Below are positions 41,950-50,549 of a DNA stretch of 64,000 bases, piece after piece (the first letter of the stretch is position 1; every line of letters begins with the position of its first letter). A model generated the notes under the pieces. That model saw only the letters and a list, made by a program, of their open reading frames with translations. It did not search any database and had not been told where the DNA came from. The position numbers were made by a program, and so were the translations under genes. The DNA comes from Oleiagrimonas sp. C23AA (GTDB lineage: Bacteria; Pseudomonadota; Gammaproteobacteria; Xanthomonadales; Rhodanobacteraceae): the NCBI RefSeq assembly GCF_011759385.1, contig NZ_JAARLY010000008.1:1-64000 (forward strand), read 5' to 3'.

Positions 41950-43494
41950 TCAGTGCATCATGCCGCCGCTGGCGAAGGGCGGCTTGGCGAACCAAATCAC
42001 CACCATGATCAGGATGAAGATCACCCCGTACATCCAGAAGATGTCGTTCAGCGCCAGCGTGGCCGCTTGTTGGTCAATCAGGTGCTCCATGGCGGCGTAG
42101 GCGGTTTTGCCGTCGGCGCCCATCTGGTGCAGCGTTTGCAGATACCGCTGCGTGGCCGGGGCCGAGGGTTCGGTGTGTTCGGCCAGCACCGCATGGTGAA
42201 AGGTGGTGCGATGCTCGAACAGCGTGGTGCTGACGGCGGTGGCCACCGAGCTTGCCAGCGTGCGAAAGAAGTTGGCCAGGCCGGATGCCGAGGCGATCTC
42301 ATCATCAGGCAGGCCCGACAGGATGATCTGGTTGATCGGAACGAAGAACAGCGCGATGCCCGCGCCCATGAACAGACGTGGCTCGGCCACATCGGCAAAG
42401 GTCATGTTCAGGGCCGATCCAGCCATCCAGAACGAGGCGATGGCGAAGATGGCAAAGCCGATGGTGTTGAGAATGCGCAGGTCGAAGCGATCCTGCACCG
42501 AGCCGATGATGGGCGACATCACAATGGCCAGGATGCCGATGGGTGCAATGGCAAAGCCGGCCCAGGTCGCAGTGTAACCCATGGTCTGCTGCAGCCAGGT
42601 CGGCAGCACCACGGTGCCGCCGAAGAAGGCGAACATGCCCAGCGACAGGCAAATGGTACCAACCAGGAAGTTGCGCTTGCCCAGCAGCTTGAGCTCCACC
42701 ACCGGGTGTTTGTGGAACAGCTCCCAGGCGACCAGGAAGGTAATGCAGACAGTGGCGACAATCGCCAGCGTGGTGATCATCGGCGAGGAGAACCAGTCCT
42801 TGTCGTTGCCGTTGTCGAGCATGAACTGCAGCGAGCCCACACCCACCGCCAGCAACCCCAGGCCAATGGCGTCGATCGGCATTTTCTTGGTGTGCGACTC
42901 GCGCTTTCGCAGCAGTGCCAGGGTCACGCCCAGAGCGAACAGGCCCACCGGGATATTGATAAAGAAGATCCACGGCCACTCGTAGTTGTCGGTGATCCAG
43001 CCACCCAGGATGGGTCCGAACACCGGTGCTACTACCACTGTCATCGCCCACAGTGCCAGCGCGATGGTGCGCTTTTGCGGCGGGTAGCTGTTCATCAGCA
43101 GCGTCTGCGAAAGCGGCACCATGGGGCCGGACACCGCGCCCTGACACAGGCGGAACACGATCAGCATGTCCATGCTGCGCGACAGCCCGCACATCAGCGA
43201 AAAAAGCACGAACAGCGAAATGGACACCGAGAACGTGTGCACTTCACCAAAGCGCTTGGAGATCCACCCGGTCAGCGGCTGCATCACTGCGCTGGCCATG
43301 GCGTAGGCACTGATCGCCATGGTGCCTTCCGAATAGCTCACGCCCAGGTTGCCGGCGATGGTGCGCACCGACACGTTGACGATGGAAAGGTCCAGCACCT
43401 CCATGAAGGTGGCCAGCGCCACGCCGGCAGTAAGAACCGCCAGCGCCACGCCCCGGATGGGCTGTCCCTTCAGCTCCTGGTTGAACAGCGACAT
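41950..43494 (-). CDS. emrB: EmrB-type DHA2 major facilitator
   Basis: A 514-residue, 14-helix drug:H+ antiporter. Motif D1 LDLSIVNVSVRTIAGNLG, motif C GPILGGWITDNYEW and the loop with PPQKRTIALALWAM are family marks. It functions with the EmrA-like adaptor (gap 9 bases) and the OMP lipoprotein as a tripartite efflux pump. The C-terminus is short and cytoplasmic. Likely substrates are lipophilic drugs or uncouplers, from the family; nothing in the window identifies one. Confidence 0.94.
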   Translation of the reverse strand: MSLFNQELKGQPIRGVALAVLTAGVALATFMEVLDLSIVNVSVRTIAGNLGVSYSEGTMAISAYAMASAVMQPLTGWISKRFGEVHTFSVSISLFVLFSLMCGLSRSMDMLIVFRLCQGAVSGPMVPLSQTLLMNSYPPQKRTIALALWAMTVVVAPVFGPILGGWITDNYEWPWIFFINIPVGLFALGVTLALLRKRESHTKKMPIDAIGLGLLAVGVGSLQFMLDNGNDKDWFSSPMITTLAIVATVCITFLVAWELFHKHPVVELKLLGKRNFLVGTICLSLGMFAFFGGTVVLPTWLQQTMGYTATWAGFAIAPIGILAIVMSPIIGSVQDRFDLRILNTIGFAIFAIASFWMAGSALNMTFADVAEPRLFMGAGIALFFVPINQIILSGLPDDEIASASGLANFFRTLASSVATAVSTTLFEHRTTFHHAVLAEHTEPSAPATQRYLQTLHQMGADGKTAYAAMEHLIDQQAATLALNDIFWMYGVIFILIMVVIWFAKPPFASGGMMH

Positions 43495-43503
43495 GACCGG
43501 TCC

Positions 43504-44961
43504 TTACGACGAGGTGCCGGCATGGGCGTTGGCGGCGATGACCGCATCGGCGGCCTTCTGCGCATCACGCATTTCGCGGTTGTATACAGCGGTGGTCATC
43601 AGCGGCGTGCGACGCGGTGCCGAGGCCAGCACCTGGCCGTCGCGATCATGTGTGTTGATGTTGATGTAGGCCGAAAGCCCCACGCGTAGCGGGTGCTTGT
43701 CCAGCTCCTTGGGCTCCAGCGAGATGCGCACGGGCAGACGCTGCACCACCTTGATCCAGTTGCCCGAGGCATTTTCCGGCGGCAGCAGCGAGAACGCGCT
43801 GCCGGTACCGGCGGCCAGGCCCACCACCTTGCCGTGGAAAGTGACGTCGTCGTAGGCGTCGGTGGTGATGGTGACCGGCTGTCCAATGCGCACGCCGGCG
43901 ATGTCGGTTTCCTTGAGGTTGGCATCGATCCAGAGGTTGTGCAGCGGCACCACCACCATCAGTGCCTGGCCGGCCTGGATGTGCTGGCCCGGCTGCACGT
44001 GGCGCTGAGCGACGTAGCCGTCCACCGGCGAGATGATGGCGTTGTGGCGCGCATCGACCCAGGCGTGAATGAAGTTGGCGCGCGCCTGCTGCACGGCGGG
44101 GAAGTCGCTGATGGTGGTGCCGTCGACCGAGGCGTGCGCGGCCTTGGCCTGCTCGCGGGCTTGGTCATAGGCGGCCTTGGCTTGCTGCATCTGGCGCCGG
44201 GCCGAGTCGACGTGTTCCTTCGAGGCGGCATTGGCTTTGAGCAGCGGCAGGCGGCGGCGGTACTCGGCGCGGGCGCGCTCATAGGCCGCCTGACGTTGGG
44301 CGATGGCGGCATCGGCTTCGGCAGCCTGGGCCTGCATCTGGCGAGCCTGGCGCACGGCCTGGGCCAGCTTGCCGCGGGCGTTCATCAGCGAGACCTGGGT
44401 ATCGACCGGGTCCAGCTTCACCAGCGCCTGGCCGGCGTGCACTAGATCGGTGTTTTCGGCATTGACCTGCACCACGGTGCCGTTGACGCGCGAGGAGATC
44501 TGCACCTGATCACCCTGGATGTAGGCATCGTCGGTGGTCGCCTCGTATTGCAGCACCAACTGGTCGTACAGCAGCCAGCCAATGCCGGCCAGTACGAACA
44601 CGCAGGCGATGACGATCAGCACAATGTTGCGTTTGCGCTTGCGGCGACGTTCGTCCTCCTTTGACTCCTTGTCGTCATCGTCCTTGCCGTTGCCATCCTG
44701 ACCGCCCGATTTGTCGTCGGCGGAGGCGCCCTGGTCTTCGTCCGGCGCCTGCTCGCCATCGCGTGCCTGGCTGTTCCCGTGCGGGGAGGCATCGCCATGT
44801 TCATCACCTGACGCCGCTGGAGATGCCGCCTGCGCTTGGGCCGCCTCAGGGTCCGGCTGCTCGGGCGAGCCGGGATGGGCGTACTGGTACATGTATTTGA
44901 ACTTGTACTTGTACGGGTGCGGCTGATCGGCGCCGAGAGTCGGTTCGTCGCTACGGGTCAT
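43504..44961 (-). CDS. emrA: EmrA-like HlyD adaptor with long charged N-terminal extension
   Basis: A 485-residue membrane-fusion protein. The single transmembrane helix is at about 112-132; the rest is periplasmic, with lipoyl/barrel halves (VNGTVVQVNAENTDLVHAGQ; ISPVDGYVAQRHVQPGQHIQ) and a coiled-coil hairpin. Unlike E. coli EmrA (helix at about residue 25), a disordered cytoplasmic region of about 110 residues precedes the helix. It contains PYKYKFKYMYQY (16-27) and then alternating acidic and basic runs (DDDDKESKEDERRRKRKR). It starts with an ATGA overlap with the OMP gene stop and precedes emrB. Confidence 0.93.
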   Translation of the reverse strand: MTRSDEPTLGADQPHPYKYKFKYMYQYAHPGSPEQPDPEAAQAQAASPAASGDEHGDASPHGNSQARDGEQAPDEDQGASADDKSGGQDGNGKDDDDKESKEDERRRKRKRNIVLIVIACVFVLAGIGWLLYDQLVLQYEATTDDAYIQGDQVQISSRVNGTVVQVNAENTDLVHAGQALVKLDPVDTQVSLMNARGKLAQAVRQARQMQAQAAEADAAIAQRQAAYERARAEYRRRLPLLKANAASKEHVDSARRQMQQAKAAYDQAREQAKAAHASVDGTTISDFPAVQQARANFIHAWVDARHNAIISPVDGYVAQRHVQPGQHIQAGQALMVVVPLHNLWIDANLKETDIAGVRIGQPVTITTDAYDDVTFHGKVVGLAAGTGSAFSLLPPENASGNWIKVVQRLPVRISLEPKELDKHPLRVGLSAYININTHDRDGQVLASAPRRTPLMTTAVYNREMRDAQKAADAVIAANAHAGTSS

Positions 44962-46508
44962 CGGGAAGCTTCCTGGTTCTGGGCATGCGCCGGACGGTTT
45001 CCGGGCAGGGAACGGGGGGCGGTATAACCACCGCCGAGCTCGTGGATCAGGGCCAGCTGTGTCGACAGCCGCTGGGCGCGAAGCTGCAGCATCTGGTCAC
45101 GCTGACTATCCAGCTTCATGCCGGCCGAGAGTGCCTGGCGCGGATCATCCACGCCGCGCTCGACCCGCAGCTGGGCGCGCTTGTACGAGCGCGCCGCCGC
45201 AGCCTCCTGATCGCGCTGCTGCGCCGACACATCGACCAGCTGGCGCATGGTCAGCACCTGGCGGGCAACCTTGCCGGCCGCTTCGGCCACGGTCTGGTTG
45301 TACTTGGCTATGGCCTGGTTGAGCTTGGCGCGGCTGGCATTGTAGGCCGCGTCCAGGCGCCCACCTTCAAAGATCGGCAGACTGACGGCCGGGCCGAAGC
45401 TGCCAAGGGTGAGGCCGACATGGTCGCCCGAGCCCAGCTTCGGGTACATGCGCAGGTAGGCTCCCAGCCCGGTCAGGCTGACATCCGGGTAGTAGGCTGC
45501 ATGCGCCTCGTCCACGCCGCGCGCGGCCGCTTCCACCTGCCAGCGGGCGGCAACGATGTCCGGGCGGCGTGCGAGCAGGCCGATGCGCGCATCGCTGGGC
45601 AGGTGTGCGTCCGGGTGCGGTAGCGGCATCGGCTTTAGCTTGCCCAGGTCAGCGCTGGAGATGCCGATCAGCGCGGCCAGCTGCGCGCGGCGGATGCGGG
45701 CCATGCCGTCGAGCTGAGCCTGCTGCTGGCGTGCCTGGGCCCGTTGTGAACGGGCCTGGTCGAGCTGGTCGGGATCATCGACACCGGCACCGACGCGCAG
45801 CTGCTCGATCTTCACGTAGCGCTGCGCGCGCGCCAAGGTGTGCCTGGCTACCTGCAGCCGGGCCTGCACGGCCTGCCAGGCGAAGTAAGCGTTGGCCACG
45901 TTGTATTGCAGCGAGGCTGCCGCCATGGCGCGGCTGGCCTCGGCGGCGTGCGCCGAATCGATGGCGCTGTCCAGCGCGGCCTGCGTGCGGCCCCAAAGAT
46001 CCAGATCCCAGGTGAACATGGCGCCGACCACGCCGACGTTGCTCTGCGTGGAACTGTCGGGAAGGTTGATCAGACTTTGGCTCTGCCCCTGGCCCTGCGC
46101 AGAACCGCTATTGACGTCAATGTCGGGATTGGCATAACTGTGACTGGCCTGGAGGCGGCCACGTACTTCCGGACTCAGCTTGGCGCGCTGCCGGGCGATG
46201 GCAGCGCGGGCCTGGCGGTAGCGTGTCTTGGCCAGCGTCATGCTGGGCGATTCGCGCATCGCCCGCTGCATCAGCGCATCCAGTTGCGCGTCACCGAACT
46301 GTTGCCACCACCGGGCGTCCGGCCAGCCCGGCTGGCTGGCGCCGATGCCGGCCAGGGGCGCGCTGTCGCGCAGGTGCACATCGGGTGGGCGCGTTGGCGG
46401 TGCGCATGCGGCCAGCGCAAGGCTTGCCCCCAGTGCCAGCGCGGGCACGGCCAGGCGTCGCGCAAGACCGCGCGCGGGTGCGCCCGGAAGATTGGGCTTA
46501 CTCGACAT
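44958..46508 (-). CDS. Outer-membrane efflux lipoprotein, NodT/OprM type
   Basis: A 516-residue TolC-superfamily lipoprotein with lipobox LAAC (Cys35). The two OEP repeats appear as DLDLWGRTQAALDSA in the first half and SLPIFEGGRLDAAYNASRAKL in the second, plus ARRPDIVAARWQVEAAARG. It is first in the operon and overlaps emrA by ATGA. It completes the tripartite pump as the outer-membrane channel. A sigma-70-like promoter and a TetR gene lie upstream. Confidence 0.93.
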   Translation of the reverse strand: MSSKPNLPGAPARGLARRLAVPALALGASLALAACAPPTRPPDVHLRDSAPLAGIGASQPGWPDARWWQQFGDAQLDALMQRAMRESPSMTLAKTRYRQARAAIARQRAKLSPEVRGRLQASHSYANPDIDVNSGSAQGQGQSQSLINLPDSSTQSNVGVVGAMFTWDLDLWGRTQAALDSAIDSAHAAEASRAMAAASLQYNVANAYFAWQAVQARLQVARHTLARAQRYVKIEQLRVGAGVDDPDQLDQARSQRAQARQQQAQLDGMARIRRAQLAALIGISSADLGKLKPMPLPHPDAHLPSDARIGLLARRPDIVAARWQVEAAARGVDEAHAAYYPDVSLTGLGAYLRMYPKLGSGDHVGLTLGSFGPAVSLPIFEGGRLDAAYNASRAKLNQAIAKYNQTVAEAAGKVARQVLTMRQLVDVSAQQRDQEAAAARSYKRAQLRVERGVDDPRQALSAGMKLDSQRDQMLQLRAQRLSTQLALIHELGGGYTAPRSLPGNRPAHAQNQEASR

Positions 46509-46560
46509 AGGGTGTTCCCGTTAAGGACGGACGGCGGCCACCACGACCGCCATATACAAA

Positions 46561-46589
46561 ACTGTAGCGTTTACTACTAATTCGTACAA
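46561..46589 (-). promoter_or_regulatory. Promoter-like sequence of the efflux operon, overlapping the TetR divergent region
   Basis: On the minus strand TTGTAC, a 17-base spacer and TACAGT form a sigma-70-type promoter 53 bases upstream of the OMP start. The plus-strand GTA-GCGTT-TAC inverted repeat (46564-46574) overlaps the -10 region and could be a TetR operator. Neither element has been tested. Confidence 0.45.
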
Positions 46590-46602
46590 TATAGTCTCCA
46601 TT

Positions 46603-47262
46603 GTGCCTATCCTGAATGAAGCAGACGTGTCCGCGACCCCGCAGAAATACGAACGTGAACCGATCATTTCACGAGGCCAGAAGCGACGCGCACGGTTGCT
46701 GGAGGTGGCCTCGCGCCGCTTCATGAGCGATGGCTATGACGCCACTTCCATCAACGCCATCGTCGAGGAGGCGGGAGGGTCGCTGACCACGGCCTATCGA
46801 TTGTTCGGCAACAAGGAAGGGCTGTTGCGCGCGGTGATCGACGAGACTTCCGAGCGTCTGCACGCCGATACGTTTTCTGCCGACATGCTGTCGCGAGCGC
46901 CAGACCAGGCCTTGCCGGAGCTTTCCATGCGCATCATGGCGACCGCGGTATCGCCGCCCCTGGTGGCGCTGCGGCGACTGATAATCGCCGAGGTCGGCAA
47001 GATGCCCGGCATGTCCGAGGTGATCATGGGTTTGTTGCGTCGGCGCCTGTTCGAGCCGGTGGAACGCTACCTGGCCGAGTGGGATCGCCGTGGTGTGCTG
47101 CGCGTGCCGGATGTGGAGTCGGCGGCGCGCCAGTTCGTCAGTCTGGCCAAGGGGCGCTTTGAGGAAGAGTGCCTGATTGGCGCCGGCTGCGTGACCGATG
47201 CCCGCCGGGCGCAGGCCACGCGCGAGAACGTGGCGCTGTTCCTGGCCTTTTATCGTCGCTGA
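46603..47262 (+). CDS. TetR/AcrR-family regulator of the efflux operon
   Basis: A 219-residue repressor type. The N-terminal helix-turn-helix is LLEVASRRFMSDGYDATSIN then GGSLTTAYRLFGNKEGLLR, followed by a variable ligand-binding domain. The start is a GTG at 46603; upstream sequence has stop-free context too short to extend. It is divergent from the OMP-emrA-emrB operon with 94 bases between, the standard arrangement for a local TetR repressor. The C-terminal domain resembles the AefR-like TetR_C type, by gestalt only. Confidence 0.9.
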   Translation: MPILNEADVSATPQKYEREPIISRGQKRRARLLEVASRRFMSDGYDATSINAIVEEAGGSLTTAYRLFGNKEGLLRAVIDETSERLHADTFSADMLSRAPDQALPELSMRIMATAVSPPLVALRRLIIAEVGKMPGMSEVIMGLLRRRLFEPVERYLAEWDRRGVLRVPDVESAARQFVSLAKGRFEEECLIGAGCVTDARRAQATRENVALFLAFYRR

Positions 47263-47338
47263 GAGCCGGTTCACTTCACGCTCAACATGGCCCCGCCTAC
47301 CATGGGCGGGTGTCTGGGGAGTGAAGGGAAGCCATCCA

Positions 47339-48484
47339 ATGAGTCGAGCCCGTTTGCGCTTGTGCGCCCTACCGCTGGCGCTGAGTGCGTTCGCCTGTGC
47401 CCCGGCTTTTGCCGGCCATGTACTGTCCGTGCCGCTGGATCAGCACACGCAAATCGGATTCAAGGGGCTGCTGCAATACGATAGCCTGGATATCAGTCAC
47501 GACCGTCGTGCCGATGGCAGTACCACTTTCAGTGACATCAACGACTGGCGGCGCAAAGATCTGTATCTGTACGTAACCGATGACCGTGGCTGGTCGTTTG
47601 CCGCCGGTTACAACGATGCCAGCAAGAGCTGGCTGGATGTGAAGCTGTCGCTGAAGACCCGCGCCGGTGCGTTCACCGTCGGTCAGATGAAGACCCTGGT
47701 CGGCTGGGAGGATGGCAATACCTCGGCCAGCGCCACCACGTTCACCGAGCGTGGTCTGCCCGAGCAGGCCGTGTACGAAGGACGCCGTGCCGGCGTGCAG
47801 TGGAGCAATACGGCCGCGCAGGGCGCCTGGCTGTGGCAACTGGCCTGGTACGGCCACGCCGACCTCAATCATTCGGCCCAGGGCAACACCGAGGCCGCCC
47901 GGTTGGTGTATGCGCCGTGGCGCAGCAAGGGTCATGTGCTGCATCTGGGCGTTTCCGCCTCGCGTGAGCAGCGCGACCGGGGTTCGGCACGGGTGCGGGC
48001 GCGTCCAGAAGTGCCGTTGACGCCGGTGCGCCTGGTCGATACCGGCAGCCTGCAGGGCGTCGATCACATCGATCGCAGCGGCGCCGAGGCCGGCTGGGAG
48101 TCCGGACCGCTGCTGCTGCAGGGCGAGTACCTGGGTATTCGCGCCGCGCGCCAGGGCGCGCCCGATGCGCGCGGTCACGGCGGCTACGTCAGTGCCAGTT
48201 GGGTGCTGACCGGCGAGGTGCGCCCGTATGCCAAATCGGGCTTCGGCAACATCAAGCCAGCGGCGCCCACGGGCGCCTTGGAGCTGGCCGTGCGCTACTC
48301 CAGGCTGGACCTGGATCACGCCGACGTGCTGGGCGGCAGCGAGCACGACTGGACCTTTGGCGTGAACTGGTACCTGCCTTTCGGCTTCAAGCTGCAGGCC
48401 AATTACGTGCGCGCCTTCAGCGATCGGCGTGGGCAGGCGCTATCGCCGCATCTGCTCGATCTGCGTGCGCAACTGGCGTTCTAG
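47339..48484 (+). CDS. Phosphate-selective porin O/P family outer-membrane protein
   Basis: A 381-residue protein with a signal peptide (cleavage near PAFA-GH). The barrel shows the OprO/OprP pattern: IGFKGLLQYDSLDISHDRR, DWRRKDLYLYVTDDRGWSFA, GAFTVGQMKTLVGWEDG, and VNWYLPFGFKLQANYVRAF, ending in phenylalanine (LDLRAQLAF), the usual outer-membrane C-terminal residue. Substrate may be phosphate or polyphosphate by family; not provable here. It is preceded by 76 bases of spacer after TetR. Confidence 0.88.
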   Translation: MSRARLRLCALPLALSAFACAPAFAGHVLSVPLDQHTQIGFKGLLQYDSLDISHDRRADGSTTFSDINDWRRKDLYLYVTDDRGWSFAAGYNDASKSWLDVKLSLKTRAGAFTVGQMKTLVGWEDGNTSASATTFTERGLPEQAVYEGRRAGVQWSNTAAQGAWLWQLAWYGHADLNHSAQGNTEAARLVYAPWRSKGHVLHLGVSASREQRDRGSARVRARPEVPLTPVRLVDTGSLQGVDHIDRSGAEAGWESGPLLLQGEYLGIRAARQGAPDARGHGGYVSASWVLTGEVRPYAKSGFGNIKPAAPTGALELAVRYSRLDLDHADVLGGSEHDWTFGVNWYLPFGFKLQANYVRAFSDRRGQALSPHLLDLRAQLAF

Positions 48485-48496
48485 TTGATCAGGACA

Positions 48497-48820
48497 CTAG
48501 CGGCATGCCGCCGTGGGCAGACATGGCTCGCCACGGCAGCAGTTCTCGGTGAGGTAGCCGATCAGCGCCTGCATGGCCTGGGTGGCGGCGGCATAAATCA
48601 CCTGGCGGCCGCGTTGCTGGCGCGTCACCAGACCGGCGTGGCTAAGCTCTTTCAGATGAAACGACAACGTCGCCGCCGGCACCCCGAGCTTTTCGCCGAT
48701 GTCGCCGGCGGGCAGGCCATCGGGGGCGTGCTGGATCAACAGTCGATACACGGTCAGCCGATGGCCTTGCGCCAGTGCGCCGAGCATTTGCACAGCCTGG
48801 TCCTGGTTGTTAAGCGTCAT
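48497..48820 (-). CDS. arsR: ArsR-family arsenic-responsive repressor
   Basis: A 107-residue winged-helix repressor: LGALAQGHRLTVYRLLIQHA, PAATLSFHLKELSHAGLVTR. As(III)-binding cysteines lie near the C-terminus (C94, C95, C100, C106 in ENCCRGEPC and AAC), the pattern of ArsR proteins whose site is at the end rather than in the DNA-binding helix. ATG 48820 overlaps the acr3 stop (ATGA), making arsR the last gene of arsC-acr3-arsR. Binding normally represses the operon and is released by arsenite. Confidence 0.92.
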   Translation of the reverse strand: MTLNNQDQAVQMLGALAQGHRLTVYRLLIQHAPDGLPAGDIGEKLGVPAATLSFHLKELSHAGLVTRQQRGRQVIYAAATQAMQALIGYLTENCCRGEPCLPTAACR

Positions 48821-49905
48821 GGCTTGGCTCCATGGCGGAGGGCGCCGACCTCGTACCAGCGCCGGCTGCGGTTGACCAGTGCCACCACCGACAGCATCAC
48901 CGGCACTTCCACCAGTACGCCGACCACCGTGGCCAGCGCCGCGCCCGAGTGCACGCCGAACACACTCACCGCCGTGGCCACGGCCAGCTCGAAGAAATTG
49001 CTGGCACCGATCAGTGCCGAGGGCGCGGCGATGCAATGTGCCACGCCAAAGCGCCGGTTGAGCCAATAGGCCAGTCCGGCGTTGAAATACACTTGGATAA
49101 GAATCGGCACCGCCAACAGCGCGATCACCAGCGGTTGGGCCAGGATCTGCTGCCCCTGAAAACCAAACAGCAGCACCAGCGTGGCCAGCAGCGCGCACAG
49201 GGAAACCGGCCCGAGGCGGGTCAGCAGCGCCTCCAGCGCCGCCTGTCCACCACGCGCCAGCGTGTGCCGGCGCCACAGTGCGGCCACGATCACCGGCACC
49301 AGGATGTACAGCAGCACCGAGAGCATCAACGTGGCCCAGGGCACCGTGATCGAAGACAGGCCCAGCAGCGCGGCGACGATGGGCGCGAAGGCCAGCACCA
49401 TGATGGCGTCGTTGAGCGCCACCTGGCTCAAGGTGAAAGGGGCATCGCCGCCACTCAGGCGGCTCCACACAAACACCATCGCCGTGCACGGCGCCGCGGC
49501 CAGGATGATCAGGCCGGCGATATAGGCGTCTATTTGATCGGCAGGCAGCCACGATTTGAACAGATAGCGCAGGAACAGCGCGCCCAGCAACGCCATGGAA
49601 AAGGGCTTCACTGCCCAGTTGACGAACACCGTGACGCCGATGCCGCGCCAGTGCTGGCGCACCTGGCCCAGCGCGGCGAAGTCGATCTTCAGCAGCATCG
49701 GCACGATCATCAGCCAGATCAGCACCGCCACCGGCAGGTTGACGTGCGCCACTTGCATGGCGCCAAGGCGGGCGAAGGTGTGCGGCAGCGCCTGGCCGAG
49801 CAGGGTGCCTCCGGCCATGCACAGCAATACCCAGATGCTCAGAAAGCGTTCGAAGAAAGCCATGCGGGGCGCCTTTTCCGGCGTGGCGTGGGTGGGCGTG
49901 CTCAT
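48817..49905 (-). CDS. acr3: Arsenite efflux permease Acr3
   Basis: A 362-residue, ten-helix Acr3-family arsenite carrier (distinct from ArsB). The functional Cys lies in AAPCTAMVFVWSRLSGGDAP; FNAGLAYWLNRRFGV and APSALIGASNFFELAVATAV are other signatures. It starts by ATGA overlap with the upstream arsC. Export is driven by the proton gradient. Operon partners (arsC, arsR) confirm the arsenic assignment. Confidence 0.95.
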   Translation of the reverse strand: MSTPTHATPEKAPRMAFFERFLSIWVLLCMAGGTLLGQALPHTFARLGAMQVAHVNLPVAVLIWLMIVPMLLKIDFAALGQVRQHWRGIGVTVFVNWAVKPFSMALLGALFLRYLFKSWLPADQIDAYIAGLIILAAAPCTAMVFVWSRLSGGDAPFTLSQVALNDAIMVLAFAPIVAALLGLSSITVPWATLMLSVLLYILVPVIVAALWRRHTLARGGQAALEALLTRLGPVSLCALLATLVLLFGFQGQQILAQPLVIALLAVPILIQVYFNAGLAYWLNRRFGVAHCIAAPSALIGASNFFELAVATAVSVFGVHSGAALATVVGVLVEVPVMLSVVALVNRSRRWYEVGALRHGAKP

Positions 49906-50399
49906 GCGGATGTCTCCGGCGTCAGATGGCCGATTGCGGCCAGCGCGTCGTGGCTGGGGTGTGGATGCATTTCCAGCAGTTTGAGCAGCGCTGCGGTGCG
50001 TTGCTCGATACAGGCCAGCGCTTGCTCGAAAGCGGCTCGCTGGGCGGCCGGATCGGTGACTGCCGCCGGGTCGGGCAGCCCCCAGTGCACGCGGATGAAA
50101 TCGCCAAACAGCACCGGGCAGGCTTCGCTGGCGGCGCGATCACACACGGTGACCACCAAGTCCAGCGGCGGGCCGCCGGCGTCGGTGTAGCGCTGCCACG
50201 ACTTGCTGTGCAGGTCGGCGGTGTCGATGCCGTGATCGCGCAGCACTTCAAGCGCCATCGGGTGCACCCGTCCGCCGGGCTGGCTGCCGGCGCTGAAGGC
50301 GGCCACGCGCGCGCCACCGCGATGGCGCAAAACCGCTTCACTAAGAATGCTGCGCGCCGAGTTGGCGGTGCAGATAAACAGCACGCGATAGGGCGTCAT
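49902..50399 (-). CDS. arsC: Arsenate reductase ArsC (LMW-PTP fold)
   Basis: A 165-residue enzyme of the low-molecular-weight phosphatase fold, with the P-loop C10-TANSAR and the redox-partner Cys motif VVTVCDRAASEACP. It reduces arsenate to arsenite for Acr3. It is first in the operon; the divergent upstream region (50400-50549) separates it from prpE. The start at MTPYRVLFICTAN aligns with the family, and the P-loop near the N-terminus confirms it. Confidence 0.93.
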   Translation of the reverse strand: MTPYRVLFICTANSARSILSEAVLRHRGGARVAAFSAGSQPGGRVHPMALEVLRDHGIDTADLHSKSWQRYTDAGGPPLDLVVTVCDRAASEACPVLFGDFIRVHWGLPDPAAVTDPAAQRAAFEQALACIEQRTAALLKLLEMHPHPSHDALAAIGHLTPETSA

Positions 50400-50421
50400 G
50401 GCGTGGCTTCTCGTTTATTTT

Positions 50422-50445
50422 GATATTTCCATGATAATCGAAATG
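50422..50445. promoter_or_regulatory. Candidate ArsR operator: inverted repeat ATTTC..GAAAT
   Basis: ATTTC (50425-50429) and GAAAT (50440-50444) face each other across 10 bases in an AT-rich stretch 22-45 bases upstream of arsC. Such ATTTC/GAAAT dyads are typical of ArsR operators. Not experimentally known. Confidence 0.5.
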
Positions 50446-50549
50446 AAGACAAAAGAAAGCCCGTGAGCGCGCTTCGACCATGGTCGCGCAGATCGCGCGA
50501 AGACCTTGATCTACGCTGCCCGAAAGCATGCTGGGAGAGGGAAAGAGCG

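Noticed and set aside
41902-43689. 595-codon plus-strand open frame opposite emrB
   Set aside because: Antisense shadow of a clear 14-helix transporter; His/Gln-rich.
48497-49822. 441-codon minus-strand open frame covering acr3 and arsR
   Set aside because: Its last 107 codons are the real ArsR; the upstream part is an out-of-frame shadow of acr3.
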